Positions 11,936 through 24,370 of a stretch of 64,000 nucleotides of DNA are shown one piece after another. The notes below the pieces were generated by a model, which ran no database searches, was not told the DNA's origin, and saw nothing but the letters and a program-made list of their open reading frames with translations. This DNA comes from Hemibagrus wyckioides (lineage: Eukaryota; Chordata; Actinopteri; Siluriformes; Bagridae). Location of the stretch: positions 19,393,780 to 19,457,779 of the forward strand of contig NC_080710.1 in the NCBI RefSeq assembly GCF_019097595.1, in the 5' to 3' direction. The translations under genes were made by a program, and so were the position numbers. Numbering within the stretch: position 1 is the stretch's first letter; the number at the start of each line of letters is the position of its first letter.

Positions 11936-12475
11936 TATCTTATGGTGTGGAGATGTATAGCTGCAAATGGTATCCTCATTTTATTGATGGTATGACAGCT
12001 GACAGAAGCGGCAAGATGAATTCGGAAGTATCTAGGGTTATATTATCTGCACCGATTTTCCAAATGCTTTAAAACCCAATGGACAATGCTTCACAGCACA
12101 GATGGACAATGACCAGAAGCATATTTTAAATCCAACCCCTGACTTTTTAAGGCAAAGAAGTGGAAGGTTCTGCATTGGCAGTCAGTCAATCACATGCACT
12201 GAATCCAAATGAGCTTGCATTTCACTTGCTGATGGCAGAAGTGAGGGCAAAATGCACCAAGAACAAGTAGGAGTCTCTAGGGAAAAACTCAGCATCTGGT
12301 AATGTCTGTGGAATCCATACCTATATAAAAAGTGCTGTAATTCCTACACCATTCACCTGATTTGGATGTAACAACCTTATATTAAAGCTGATGGTCTGTT
12401 TTACCACAGTATACTGTGGTAGGCAGCAAAAATATAAATGATCATAAATCATTGCCATTGTCTAAATAGTTTTAC
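11935..12475 (+). mobile_element. Tc1-like transposon relic, lineage B, 3' half
   Basis: From about 11,937 ('atggtgtggagatgtatagc') the sequence follows a different fish Tc1-like transposase. Blocks equivalent to VQMDNDPKH ('agatggacaatgaccagaag'), TADRS..MNSEV, ELAFHLL and QHLVMSM-like ('cagcatctggtaatgtctg') can be traced, with many stops. The 3' untranslated end is also present, to 'cattgtctaaatagtttt' at about 12,455-12,473, including 'ttaaagctgatggtctg'. The N-terminal half and 5' end are absent. Its 5' end sequence type is found at 51,743-51,940 in this window. The junction with lineage A is abrupt. Confidence 0.8.
12402..12421. repeat. Perfect 20-base palindrome
   Basis: taccacagtatactgtggta is identical to its own reverse complement. 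It lies in the 3' untranslated part of the lineage B transposon relic. It probably arose by mutation or deletion in that element rather than being a functional site. Confidence 0.8.
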
Positions 12476-13154
12476 ACTTGAAAATCCATTAACTCAGTCT
12501 CATTCAGACCTCTTCAGTAGATTTAAATTAAACATGTGGGCTGTTTGTGTTGGTTTTTCAAGTTTTAGTATGGTATTTAATTTGTCTGTCCTTGCTATTA
12601 TGCTCTGACAATGACTAATTTTGCAGATAGCTAATTTTGCCTCTGTATTGCCACCCTATGTTCCACTCCGTTAAGCACATGCTTTCTAAAAAAACATAAG
12701 TAATTGTTCTTCTTACATCATAATTAAGAAGTTTTAATGTCTTGAGGTACAAAAGGTAGCACATACAAGCAGTGACTCATATCTTATAACACTACTAAAT
12801 CACAATGCTTCAACAGCTTCTTACAGCCTTGAATATGTATTGTGTCAACCTAGAGCAGTAATTATTAATCTTTCATTTTGGCAAACTGGTAATTCCTTCT
12901 GATTACTCCACTATTCTACTGTGTGTGTGTGTGTGTGTTTTGAGTATACTCTGAATATGTTTCACTGTTACATTTTGCATTCGCCATTTCATTGCTTGTC
13001 ATACGCAGGAAGCAGTGGCAAAGCAGCAGCATTACAGCACATCTATTATTCATCAGGCAAAGGCTAATAGCTCAGTTGGAGTTGCTGACACTGAGGTTTT
13101 ATTTCCAGTCTTCTGATTTTTCAGTCCAACTTAAAGGCACTGACAGAAGCACTT

Positions 13155-13208
<54 letters not shown>

Positions 13209-14639
13209 CAGGTCCACCCACACATAGAAGGTATGTCTCCATATTTGGTCAGAATCATTAGAGCATGCAGACTGTTCTCAACAGCCTGGAAAACCTTTGT
13301 GGCTAAACACTCTATGGATTTTGATCACTGACCTTCATCAGAATATGTGCTCTCCAGTCTTGTTGATAAGAACAATCTACATACACATTGTATCAGGCTA
13401 AAAGTTGCTTTTGTGGGTCTCATTTCATTCTCACTGGTTCATCTTCATCCTTAAGCAGACAAGTTTTTAAATATTTTTCAAATATTTGCCCATCAATTTA
13501 AACAACAACAACAAAACACAGGTAAGGTCAGAGAAATCTCAGTTTCATTAGTGAGCGAATATATTATTTGTCTGGTATTTAAAATACATTTCTAACAAAC
13601 AACTTAATGTAACTTGTATTTAATGAATGTTTACTCTATGTTTATGCCAAACATTTTACTCCCAGGACACTGGTATTGTAATCTTCTTGCTTTGGTGTTG
13701 CTATAGATTTGGCTCTCTGTGATTAATACAGATGGGTCATACTTTTGAAAGTACATCAGTAAAAGAGCTGTGCTATTGTCTTCTTTACATTGTCTATCTG
13801 TAACTTGATGCTCATTACAAGTTATGCAATTTCTGCCATTTCTTGGTAATGACATTATTGCCTAGAAGTTAGAAATATATAAAGACATATAGGTGATAAC
13901 AGAAACCTTTCAGTGAACCTATGTTTGGTGTGGTTTTTATTTAGTTTACTTTTTTCCATTCTTTTTAAAGTTTATATTGTCTAAGGATCCAGTTTACCAA
14001 ACACAGAAGTAAATGCAGTCAGACTGCACAAATACTGTATGTCTAAAGCCTGAGGTTATTCATATGAACATTTTCTAGCCATGTGGGCCACAGGGACTAT
14101 GACGCATGTACATGTGAGATGTGTTTACCTGTCGAGTCCATATTAGATCTGTTTTTCACATTGTGTTCTCTTTAAGTACAGAGCCAGCCTAGATAATCCT
14201 GTTATACTCTCATTCCATGAAGGTAATTCTGCTGTCCTGCTGCAGCCGAGGCGTCACTTCCATATCACTTTCATTTAAAATCCACTCTGTGGCCTCAAGT
14301 GAGCTACCACCTTTAAGACCAGTTCATACTGTGAGTAATCTGTCTGTCCTCACATGCCAATGTAGATCCAGCTAATTCAATCACTGTAAATCAAGATCTA
14401 ATGTTTTAATTGTAATGGATCTGGAAGGTGCTAGTTTGGAGTTTGTTGAAAATAGAAAATAAATTAAAAAACTCTCCAAAAAGTCTAACAACTCCAAGGT
14501 AAACCAAGTAAAAAGCAGGGAAAGTGGATATTATAGATATTCCAAGTCAAATATCATATCCTTCTCAGTCAGTAAGGCAGTACATACATTGGCCTTGGTG
14601 TTTGACATCCAGCAGCATCCATAGTAAATACACAGGATT
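12476..14639. other. Unclassified stretch with two dinucleotide tracts
   Basis: A (TG)n tract lies at 12,921-12,938 and a longer (AC)n at 13,158-13,205. The rest shows no recognisable exon or repeat. The 89-codon frame over the (AC)n encodes a Thr-His repeat and is an artefact. Confidence 0.5.
13158..13205 (+). repeat. (AC)n microsatellite
   Basis: About 24 uninterrupted AC units. This is typical of fish genomes and likely length-polymorphic. Confidence 0.97.
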
Positions 14640-16520
14640 AAATTTCCTGTTCAGTCAGCATAGGGACATTTGTTGCCCAGATCTGATTCTTGTGCTGCAG
14701 GGAAGACTGTATTAATTTGGCTAAGGATATTAAAGAGACCAACTACATCTGGACTTTATTTAATGTAGCCTGAGTCAGAGGTCCCTTATGTACAGCCAGA
14801 CCATCTGGGCTGGGCATAGTTGTTAACATTACCTACTACCCACCTGTGCTTTCTAGCTGTGGATAGCCCTCTGTAGATGGTAGTGCACTAACTCCCAGGA
14901 GTGCTTGCTTTGGCACAGCCAAATACCTACTTCTGGCAAATTTTAGGTTTTCACCTAGGATGTGCCTGGATAATGTAGAAGGGTCTGTGGATGTATTAGA
15001 GTATTAGCCTAAGCAGAACCTGATCAGGACAGGGGTTAACTGTTGTGTGTTATTACAACATGGGCTAAATAAACACCCAATTATTAAGTACTATTGTAGT
15101 ATGAATAATGATAAATAACCAGGCAAAGGATGACGGTTATGTCAGTCTGTTAAGAAAATCCTGATGTGTCTGAACCTGTCTGATACATTCATCCTCCAAG
15201 GAAACATATCAACAAAACACTTTGCTAAACAAGTTGCCTGCTCTTTTCATAGTTCTGTATTTTCAGCAGGTTCTTGAAAATTAAATTGAATATGATTAAT
15301 TATAATTATGGTCTGAACATGAGATACTAATAAATTAACTATAGAATCTACTGTTATGTAGGATCATGTTTGGTATAGCACTGACTCCTAGGTGTGCTTG
15401 CTTTGGCACAAAGAGAGCAGCTGGGAGATGTCTTGGGGTTCTAGACAGGGCACAGATGGTAGAGAACAACAAAATTAGTCATATCTTCCTTGAGGATTGA
15501 GGTGCACTGTATGCCATTATGTCCCAAACTTATGAGGAATAGACTCACTGCATCAAGTGGATTCTTATTTAATTCTGGCAATTTCAGAGAATCAGTGCTA
15601 TCACTTTTACATAATATCTTTCTATGTGGTCCAGCTTGTGGGCCTAAAGAGCACTGAAAGCTGACTTCCCTAATAAGATGTGATACTTGTTTGTGAATTT
15701 GGAATCTCTATAAATCCCTGGGTGTGTGGATTGTTAGAATCCTGGTGGCTGTCACAACTTTTCAGTCCAGAAAAATAATTGTGAACTTGCAATTCTCTAG
15801 ACACCTGAGGACCTGCAACATGGACATGTTCTTCTGATGAAAAATAAATCAAAATATCATTTGTATTGACAGTTGCCTCACCTTCGTACATTGTTCTAAG
15901 GACATCATTAACAATAGCTAGAGGGGCTTTTGCCTAAGATGAAAAAAAGTCTAATATTGTGCCTGTGTTTTTTTCCTGCCCCTTGTGGAATACAGATGTA
16001 TGCACTATGGGCACTGAGAAGCATAATATCTAGAAACCAAAATCAAACCTGTATAATCTCTGAGGTTATTTTATTTGTTTGGCCTCTCATTCATTAAAAA
16101 AGAGACCTGCAACTGTGGTTATTGGTGTAACCAAAATATCTCCCTCTGTGATCTTGGAGTTATGGTTTTGATAAGGCGTCTTGGCTATGTGTGTGGTGAA
16201 GTGTCTCCTAAAGGATCATAACTGCAGTCTCTTTATATAAGTACTAGCATTTTTTTTTTACTTTTGTTCTTTCAAGTGCTGATATGCAGGATAAATATCA
16301 AGAAAAAGGGTCATTTCTTGGTCACTTTCCTTGTGAGTTGATCTACAGGGGAAAGCAAGGCACATGATATGATATCCGTGTTGTGAATTCACAAAATGAC
16401 AAGGTTATGCTGTGACAGTGACAGAAGGCCATACCCTAGGGGGTTTTAAAGAGATTGAAAGACCAACAGGGGTATGGATCTTCTTTTTAGGACACCAGTG
16501 TACTGGATGACAGTAAAAGT
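14640..16520 (-). mobile_element. Ty3/Gypsy-type retrotransposon relic: reverse transcriptase and integrase (minus strand)
   Basis: Read on the minus strand from 16,520 down. Reverse transcriptase begins with a degraded block (about 16,510-16,480) like FFFV.KKDG.LRPCID. Clearest is 16,000-15,700: APLAIVNDVLRTMYEG, then NDILIYFSSEEHVHV, equivalent to VYLDDILIYS..EEH of Gypsy elements; the catalytic pair Asp-Asp has become Asn-Asp. Integrase follows: a zinc-finger-like CSLCAK (about 15,400), a core remnant with VSDR (about 15,180), a TPVLIRFCLG block (about 15,035), SWELVHYHLQRAI (about 14,900-14,860, equivalent to VWE.AHVHLQRAV), QMVWLYIRDL (about 14,815) and VGLFNILSQIN (about 14,740), corresponding to P.FIGPF.I..QINPV. 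RNase H between the two domains is not recognisable, so a deletion is likely. Many stops and frameshifts are present. No terminal repeats pair around it. Confidence 0.85.
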
Positions 16521-17039
16521 AGTCTCCTGTACTCTGTCTGTGTAAATCAGATGTCTATCTGATGCTCTGATGCGTAAACAGAGCTGAGAGGCATGTTACC
16601 ATTCTCTGCAATTTTGTTCAAGGCAATATGACTTATTTCCACATCCAAATGATCAATGTCAACTACTACAAAGTCTTTGAAGCAGGTCATATCTGGAACT
16701 TTCCAGAGAATCCAGAAATTTCAATATTCCACATTGCTCTGCAGATGACTACTGAATGTATTTTCATTATGTGAACAAATCAAAATGAACTCGGTCCACT
16801 CCAGGTTCATTGTAAAAGAAAAGGTAAATGTATAGTCATCAAGGTGTACAATTATTTTATTACATACATCACATTAAGAAACTAATACAATCCAAATATT
16901 CTCTCTAATGTCCCATGCTTACACAGATTCCCTACTTTTTGGGCAATAATTCCAAAGGGTTAGGTCTCAGTGGTTATATTAAACCTGCTCATAAATATTT
17001 ATTTTTTCTGTGATGCAGTTATTCGTTGTTTACGTTTGT
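16521..17039. other. No recognised feature (possibly rest of Gypsy relic)
   Basis: This lies upstream of the reverse-transcriptase remnant on the minus strand and may hold decayed protease or gag sequence, but no motif is visible. Confidence 0.4.
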
Positions 17040-17405
17040 CTACTGTGAATATTACAGCGTGTGTAGTGGCCTGCAGTGCTATGGCATTCACTTCCATTAT
17101 GTTCTGTCTTTTGTTTAAGTTCATGTCCATGTCTCCACCCATGTCTTATCATTGTTTGTTTCTGTTACATGTCCTTATTGCCCACACCTGTTTTTAGTTT
17201 TGTTGTTTGATTAGTTTGTTCATTTAATCCCTTGTGAGTTTTTGTTTGACACCAAGTAGTACTCAGTTCAGTCTGAAATGACCAATCCATTTGTTATCAT
17301 GTCGAGTTTGACCATTGTTTCTGTTTTCATGTTGCCTGACTTTGCCCTGCTTTCACTGTCTGCCTGAGTTTCTTAATAAAGATCAATTGCAATTCGACTC
17401 TCTGA
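17040..17405 (+). mobile_element. LTR-like piece (tentative)
   Basis: A T/G-rich run with 'cccacacctg', 'gtttaagttcatgtccatg' and 'ttgcctgactttgccctgc' ends in 'cttaataaagatcaattgc', a plausible polyadenylation signal. This is the style of fish LTRs. Its apparent orientation (+) is opposite to the neighbouring Gypsy pol relic, so it is probably not that element's own LTR. Confidence 0.3.
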
Positions 17406-19819
17406 GTGTTTTGTGATAAGTTTGATCTCTCTCCTGCTAAAGCTTAAACTAAAAGTGAGCCTTATCTATAGGCAACATATACTGCAGACTGTGGCTACTG
17501 CAATTCTGGTAGAAATAAATGCAACCATAATCACGAATATTGTAATTGCCTATAGAAAGCATATTACTCAGTACATTTTGGACAAATTTATTTTAGCTGT
17601 GTGAACATTAATATGCACCTTATAACTGATTATTTCATAGCTATACTAATTAATCATGTTTTGCCATTATACAACCTTTTAGGCTTTTATAACAGAAATA
17701 AAAGTATGTATTTCAAGTACAATTTCGTAATAGCATCAAATTATTTTTCTTAATTTGTGTAATAAAAATTATGTATCCTACAGTATTCAAAATACCTGTG
17801 ACTGATTCTAAATAAATCACCAATTACACACTTTATAACATACAATTTGCTTCACCACATTAGCAGTACCACAGCACTTATCCCTTAATCAGACACAGTA
17901 TAATAAAACTCAGTTGGAAAACATTCACAAACTAGAATTTATAAGTATCAGAATAGTTCACCATCACAAATATATATCATCATTTGTCTTTCACTGGTAA
18001 GCTCAATGACATAAGATGGAGCTGGTATTTTTGGTGTCTGACAGCTTGGGCATGTTTCATTTCTATTGCTCTGGATTGAGGCTGGAGGTCAAAGCTTGAG
18101 AGAGGAGAATGGGGAGGGGAGGCATCTGCCCCACACTGTCAGAGATAAGACAGAGAATGATACGGCCAAATGGCAGGGAGAAAGAATATAGGGAATTATC
18201 TGGTATTCCCAGGACTTTAGATTTAGTCTGAATGCCAGCCAGGAGCAAACAAGACATCAATCTATTCTTGGCTGCTGAAACAAGCCATAGCCTTTCAACC
18301 TTTAGCATTTTGGGCTTAGCTGGAATGGTATAGCTAGGATTTTCCCGTGAAGTTTTTAGAAAGACTCAAGACCCACTTAGGTCCTAGAGGGAATTTAATG
18401 TGAAATTATGAAGTAATGTTTCCTTATATATCTTTCATGGTGATTAGAGGATGGTGGGAGTGGTTGACAGTTTTGTCCATGTTTTGTTTCAAAAACGTAT
18501 GAAACATACTGAAAAGATATTATAAATAAGAAAGACTAGGACGAGATTGTTTCACTTTGACTCTTCTAGGGGAATATTACTCCACCTCCTTCTCTCCCAC
18601 ATCTCTCAGTTAACCTGCTTCACTGACTGACTCCTTGAACAGGCAATACAAAGGATTATGCAATTTCTGCATTTACTTTATCCAGACACATATGACATTC
18701 TTGTGAATTCATGTGTCAAATCACAGGGTTCCAGCATTCAAAATTCATTAAATCTTATTAAAATTCACCTACATTAAATGAAAATGAGCATATGTTTCCT
18801 TGACAAATCAAAGCACTTTTGCTCCATAGAATGAATTTCTATATAAAGATATTCTTTGTGACTACAGTAAAGTGGTTTGTTCTACCGAGCAGAGTAATGG
18901 GGCAGCTGTAGACAATGCAAGAGCAGGTGCTCCAATAAACTCCAATCAAAATCCAAAAACTGTGACAGAGAAGAGTCAAAATAATAGATGAATGTTTAAT
19001 GAAAAGGTTAGCCAATTACTTATAATAAATACTTCTTATAACATTAATGCTGTGTTCGTCACATTTCAGGAAGTTTTTTGCAGCACTTTAGTGCTCTCCC
19101 CATCCCCCCCCCCCTGGCAGCATCATTCATGTTACCATGTTATTTTCATAGGATGGATTATAAAATGAAGTGTGTATTTATAAATATACAAGGCAGGTCA
19201 TCAATCATGGATCGATGCCCATGTATCACCTAAGCCTGGGGAAACAATGCACATGTATGCTTTTTGAAGTCCTATTTTACCATATACCATATGTGCCATA
19301 CAATAGACAGCCTGGTCAGTCTGACATTTTCTTACCTAAATGACAGAGGAGAACAAACCTAAGAAGCAGATGACATTTACATTTAGGCAGATTTCCCAAA
19401 CACCCAACCACAGCAACTTAATTAATTAAGCAACTTAGTTAATTTTTAATTTTTAGTTTAATTATTTCTAAAAGTCACTTTTAGAAATTAAAGTCCTGTT
19501 TTTGTCTTTCAGAAATGTATCACATTTTTTTTAATCTTAGTATTGATTGGTCCTCTTTGGCCAGTGTTGTTTATTTTTTTTTATTATTGGGAATCATTCT
19601 CACTCCTTCCTGTCACTTTGATTTTGTCATCTCTAGTAATTGACAAACGAGTAAGGGGTCTTTCATTCGGCCTCTGCGATTCTCCATTTTCCTCATCTTT
19701 CTATATTTCTCTCTGTTTCTCTCTGTCTCTTCGTATTCTTGCAGACAGCAATACCTGAATCAGAATCAGCATGCAGTTCCCTCTTTTCTTTATTACATAG
19801 CTATCTAAAGCAGCATTCA
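17406..19819. other. Unclassified non-coding stretch
   Basis: No known repeat or exon is recognised. It includes a poly-C run at 19,105-19,114 and a near-perfect palindrome at 19,464-19,488. The 81-codon minus-strand frame at 18,063-18,308 has no recognisable domain. Confidence 0.5.
19464..19488. repeat. Inverted repeat, 12-base arms
   Basis: atttctaaaagt (19,464-19,475) and acttttagaaat (19,477-19,488) are exact reverse complements separated by one base. It could extrude as a hairpin. It may be a relic of a transposon end or a chance AT-rich palindrome. Confidence 0.85.
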
Positions 19820-19965
19820 TACACAGTGGGGTTCAAAAGACTGCTAGCGAAAATGCTTATATTTTGCATTTTTTCCCAATTTAATACAACAATTTCCATT
19901 ACAAAGTATATTATTGCAACATCCTGAGTGAAAAGTGTAATAAATAAAAATCTAGTATTGAGGAA
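19820..19965 (+). mobile_element. Possible DNA-transposon end fragment
   Basis: 'tacacagtggggttcaaaag' followed by 'aaaatgcttatattttgcat' resembles the first 60 bases of a fish Tc1-like element that begins 'tacagtg..gtcaaaa'. No transposase sequence follows. The call is tentative. Confidence 0.35.
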
Positions 19966-20037
19966 GAGTACACTTTCCTATTCTCATGACTACAATATGT
20001 ACCTCCTACTGACAGCTGCTGTGGCCAACTCACACAT

Positions 20038-20145
20038 AAAACTAAACTAAACTAAACTAAACTAAACTAAACTAAACTAAACTAAACAACTAAACTAAAC
20101 TAAACTAAACTAAACTAAACTAAACTAAACTAAACTAAACTAAAC
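20038..20145 (+). repeat. (AAACT)n pentanucleotide array
   Basis: About 21 units of aaact, with one shortened unit ('aaacaact', about 20,083-20,090) interrupting an otherwise uniform array. A pentanucleotide of this purity and length is less common than the dinucleotide tracts in this window. Confidence 0.97.
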
Positions 20146-23100
20146 CACTGAGAACATCCTATTTAATCAACTGAGCAATCAGGCAATTGTCAAAAAATCA
20201 AACATAATACGTTGCAATACTCAGCTTCAGCAGTTTCCTGGATTTTGTTTTCTTTTTTTTTTGCCAGAGCTAACCTTCACTTTGGCATTTTGCCATTAAT
20301 CCGATTAGATTGACTGTTGATCTGAAAAAATCAAGCACATAACATACAAGGTAGTTTAAAGGACTAACACAATCTGATGGGCTACTGTCTCTAACTGTAC
20401 AACAGAGGAGGGGTTTTATGACTGATACCATGGCCATGGCAATGTCACTGCTGTACTGAGAATGTCAGAAACTTACTACTGATGAACTGACTACTGACAA
20501 CAATAGGCTACAGCCTATTTACTTAGAGGACCTTAGAGGACATGGCAGGAACATCTAACAAATTGGCATTTGGAATGTCTGGTCATCTAAGCAGTTCTTT
20601 TCTGATGTTTATAATTGATAAAGTGTATAATTTTGTCCAAATCTTCACTCTCACTGAAAATAACAATTGTGGAACCCTATTTGGTTTGCATTCAAATATT
20701 TCTTTGAGTTGTTCTATATAGAACTTACTTAGAAATCCTCGAAGAACCAATTTTTTAAAAGTGTACCAAAGGTTAATCCTTTAATCCTTCACTTAGGATC
20801 ATATAATTGTACTATCCTGCAAGAGCAAGTTTCAAAACCTGTGCCTGGCTTTGGGATAGTGCATATCAAACCAGCTCATGACAACCGCTTAATGTAATTA
20901 GACAGCTGTCAATGCACAAGTCAGTTCACATTCAGATAATCTTGTAAACTGTGACCCTTTTAAAATTCCTTGAAATTCTTGCCCTATCACAGAGAATTAA
21001 TTCGGTTGTCTGATTTTCCAAAGGTTCAGGTTGATCAACAAAATGATCAGCAGCTCTAAATGACCATACTTTCCTTTCCTTTATGGAAAAGGACATGGAT
21101 ATCTCTCCCCAAAAACATCACACTGCTATCAGTCTTTATTTTAATGGAGGAGTATACATTACACACCTCACTGATTTTGGCATTTTTGTATATTAAAATT
21201 AATTTCATGGATTAAGGTCAATTTATTCACACAGATTGGTTAAAAACATGGATATTCTTTTGAAACGGCAGAACCCTTATAGATTTGTTTTAAATTATTT
21301 TATTACTTTACTATGAATTTGGCCATGCACTAGCCCTTCATCTGGCCTGCTGTTGGCTGGATATTTATAGTTTCTGTACTATCCTCAACTAGCTTATTAT
21401 ACAATAGATCATTCTTTTTTAACTCAATCTTTGGGTATTATCTTAGAAATTAATCAGATACTTACTGATTAATTTTTCTGCCCCTTGATCCATTCTGTGG
21501 CATTTAATATTGAGTATGCTTTTAAATTTGAGCTGATACTGAGTCTCGTAAGAGCTTTGTACATTCATAATATGTTAAATATACTATAATTTCATACTGC
21601 TCTATAGTGTGCAGTAACCACGGTCTGAATGCACTAAAAATCCCAAGTAATGTTTATCTAGAGAGACAACAGCTAAAGAACATGTTCTGTATCATATACA
21701 GTGTTGAGCAGAGTACAGAAAATGATGAGAAAGTGGGTAATTGGATGAAAATAATTAATAAGCATATTTAAGCATGTAAGTTTTCAAGAGTGGAGGCAAT
21801 TTCTCCTTTCATTCCTTCCTAAATGTTTTATTGGTAATATAATAGTTATGTAAATAAATTATTCATTGCTAGTTCTAACATGTCTAATAAAGAGGTACTA
21901 GAGTGACCTCTTTCTTATAGCTTTCACAATGTAGATGCTTCTTCAAGAAAATGTAAAAATGTTTCTGCAGCTGAAATGGCATTTATAAAGTTTGTTATTC
22001 AATGTACACTTACTGACAACATTTGTGCAGTTGTGGGCAATAGCCACATTTTCTTTTGGGTCATTTAATGGGATTCTTCCAAAGTACTTCAGTGGATCTA
22101 CACATGGACCAGTCCAGATAGAGATTCCTTAGGTAGAAGAGTCTACCTAAAATGTTTGTAAAATGCTTAAAAGATGCAAAGAATAACATCAAAGAGCTCT
22201 TCTCCTAACTTCAGAACAGTAATTCCATGTCTAACAAATCAGAACACCTCACTGGAAATGTGAAAGTGTTTGGTACTCCTTTACTCAGAGTGTCTGCATC
22301 ACATATCCTAGTCACTGAAGAATTTAGGGGTGCTCTGCTATTGTATTACAGCCATTTCCCTATAGATGATGTAATGTATCACTCAACAGGTAACAATAGA
22401 TGGCAAAAGAGAAAATAATTCTATTGCAGAATTGCAAGATGGAATGCTGTGTAAAGTCTTGAGCCTAGTTGCTTCTGAATTGGTGAATGCAAATTGTGCA
22501 AGTGAAGAAAATGGTGTGTGGTGGTGAAAGAGCTGTTAAGTCAGAGCTATTATTTCAGGAACACAACTCGCAACATGTTTGTGCATGAAATGTTTGAGTC
22601 ATGTGATGTTTATTGTAGTATATGCAAAGTATTTCAAAGGAAAATGCCTCATGTTATAGTGCAAAGAAAAATAAACATAAAATCACAAATAGTGATTATC
22701 CATTAATATCCAAATTGAACAGACCTGTTATTATGAACTAAATGTGTATTATTTTTGAGGTGGCCACTTAGATGGCCAATTATATTTCAGGTATGGCCAG
22801 CATGATCAGGGAAAGAAAGTGTGAACCTCTCACAGTTTTATTCACTAGTGACTCACAGTTTCTTAGTGATTTGAGTGTTGGGTTGTTAAGAGCATGTTAT
22901 TTTCCATACTGAATAATGAAAAGATCTGTATGCTGCAGGAAAGAAGACATTATGCAAATGTATATTTCATAAGCATGACAAATATTTACCCACTCAATAG
23001 ATTTTAAGGGTCAGATTTTAAGTGTGTTTTGCTATCCACAAATTTCTCTACCATTATCTTTTATGTGCTTTTCTGTTGAATAGCATATGTAGATTTGGTA

Positions 23101-24249
23101 CTCAGTGGACTATGTTCACATGTACTGTACATTTTGTTCATACCCTCAATGATGAAGACATTACATGGAGATTGTTAATTAGATGAAGACTAAAAGTTGA
23201 CTAAAACATTACATTGTTATAGCAGTCATGTAAGGGGTAGAAATATATGTTCTGGTTAGGTAATTTCATTGTTGACAGTAAGAAAAACATGTGACATGAT
23301 TTAATGTAAGGTTGGGCCAGAACCACAGCTTCAAGGACAGACGTATATATATTCACTTGCTTCTGTGTAACTGTAACTCATGATTGAACTGTTTGAAATT
23401 GAAATGTCTGCCTCACAGCTGGGGTTACTCTTTGTGTGTAATTTCACTTGTGTTCACATGAATTTCCTTTGGCATTTCTGGCTTCCTTCTTCTATTCATC
23501 AACATGCAGGTGAGTGGATTGAGTATGCTAAAATGCCTGTAAAGACAAAGGCATGAATAAACGAATGAAGAAAGTAATGAATTAACTATTAGATGCCATA
23601 TTGACATCTGCAGTTAGCTAATTTGTGCAGTTCATTATCACCTGCAGATTGTTAGTCTGAATCTTTTTGTAGCCATTTTTCTGAATGAAATGTGTCTTCA
23701 TAAGTACCTGTTTACATAAGAGCAGAATTTTGCTGATGAAATATAGCCTCTGGCCTATGCTACAGTATGTTACATACTGTACTGTATATTTTGCTAAGGC
23801 TATAATTTAATTAGAAACATTTTGAGCCAGAGCCATTAACTAGAGTGCATTTTCATTTTGTACATTTTCTGTGGTAGATGTTTTTTTGTATTCATGTCAC
23901 ATGTGTCTGGAGTAGAAACTACTGTATACAGGGAGATGAGGTAAACATTTGAAGAACTGCACACCGAGAAGTGCAACAAGCTATCCATCAAAGTTATAGG
24001 ACAGCTATTATATAACCATTTGAAAAAGAAAATAGACATCTGATAAACCTGACAAAAATGTCACCCAGGCTTTGTGACTGCCTGACATTAGATCTAAAGT
24101 AGCTTTTTCAAAAGCCTGGTTCAGAAGCTTGGTTTTTGTGCATTGCATCTCACATGCACTTATCAGGTGGATTATGAACTTTTTAAAGTTTTGCCTGAAG
24201 ACAGCAAGTCTTAATCTTTACAATTGCAATAATGCACTTGTAGACTGAA
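20146..24249. other. Unclassified non-coding stretch
   Basis: I see no exon, RNA gene or repeat that I recognise over about 4 kb. The sequence is AT-rich and only short random frames are present. A small inverted repeat (acagtatg...catactgt) lies at 23,762-23,780. Confidence 0.5.
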
Positions 24250-24370
24250 ATCTGAGAAAGTGTAATTGGCTTTGCTCTCTGAATGGGATGGATGGCCATC
24301 CCATTTTCCTCTCTGTCGATTACCCAGCCAATCACAGCCGTGACTGGCACCTGAATAGGGCAAACAGCTA
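24250..24370 (+). repeat. Dispersed-repeat fragment (tentative)
   Basis: 'taattggctttgctctctg', 'gggatggatggc' and 'ccaatcacagccgtgact' occur in the order of a fish dispersed repeat that I recall. A hairpin with 9-base arms (atgggatgg / ccatcccat, 24,283-24,304) is visible. Only about 120 bases match. Confidence 0.35.

Noticed and set aside
12992..13261. 89-codon frame
   Set aside because: Contains a Thr-His repeat read through (AC)n, with no conserved part.
17040..17405. LTR of the neighbouring Gypsy relic
   Set aside because: Apparent orientation is opposite to the Gypsy pol and no partner copy is present on the other side.
19690..19790. Exon after a strong pyrimidine tract ending in 'cttgcag'
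   Set aside because: No donor site follows at a plausible distance, and the sequence after it lacks coding character.
20038..20145. Interstitial telomeric repeat
   Set aside because: The unit is AAACT (five bases), not the vertebrate TTAGGG hexamer.
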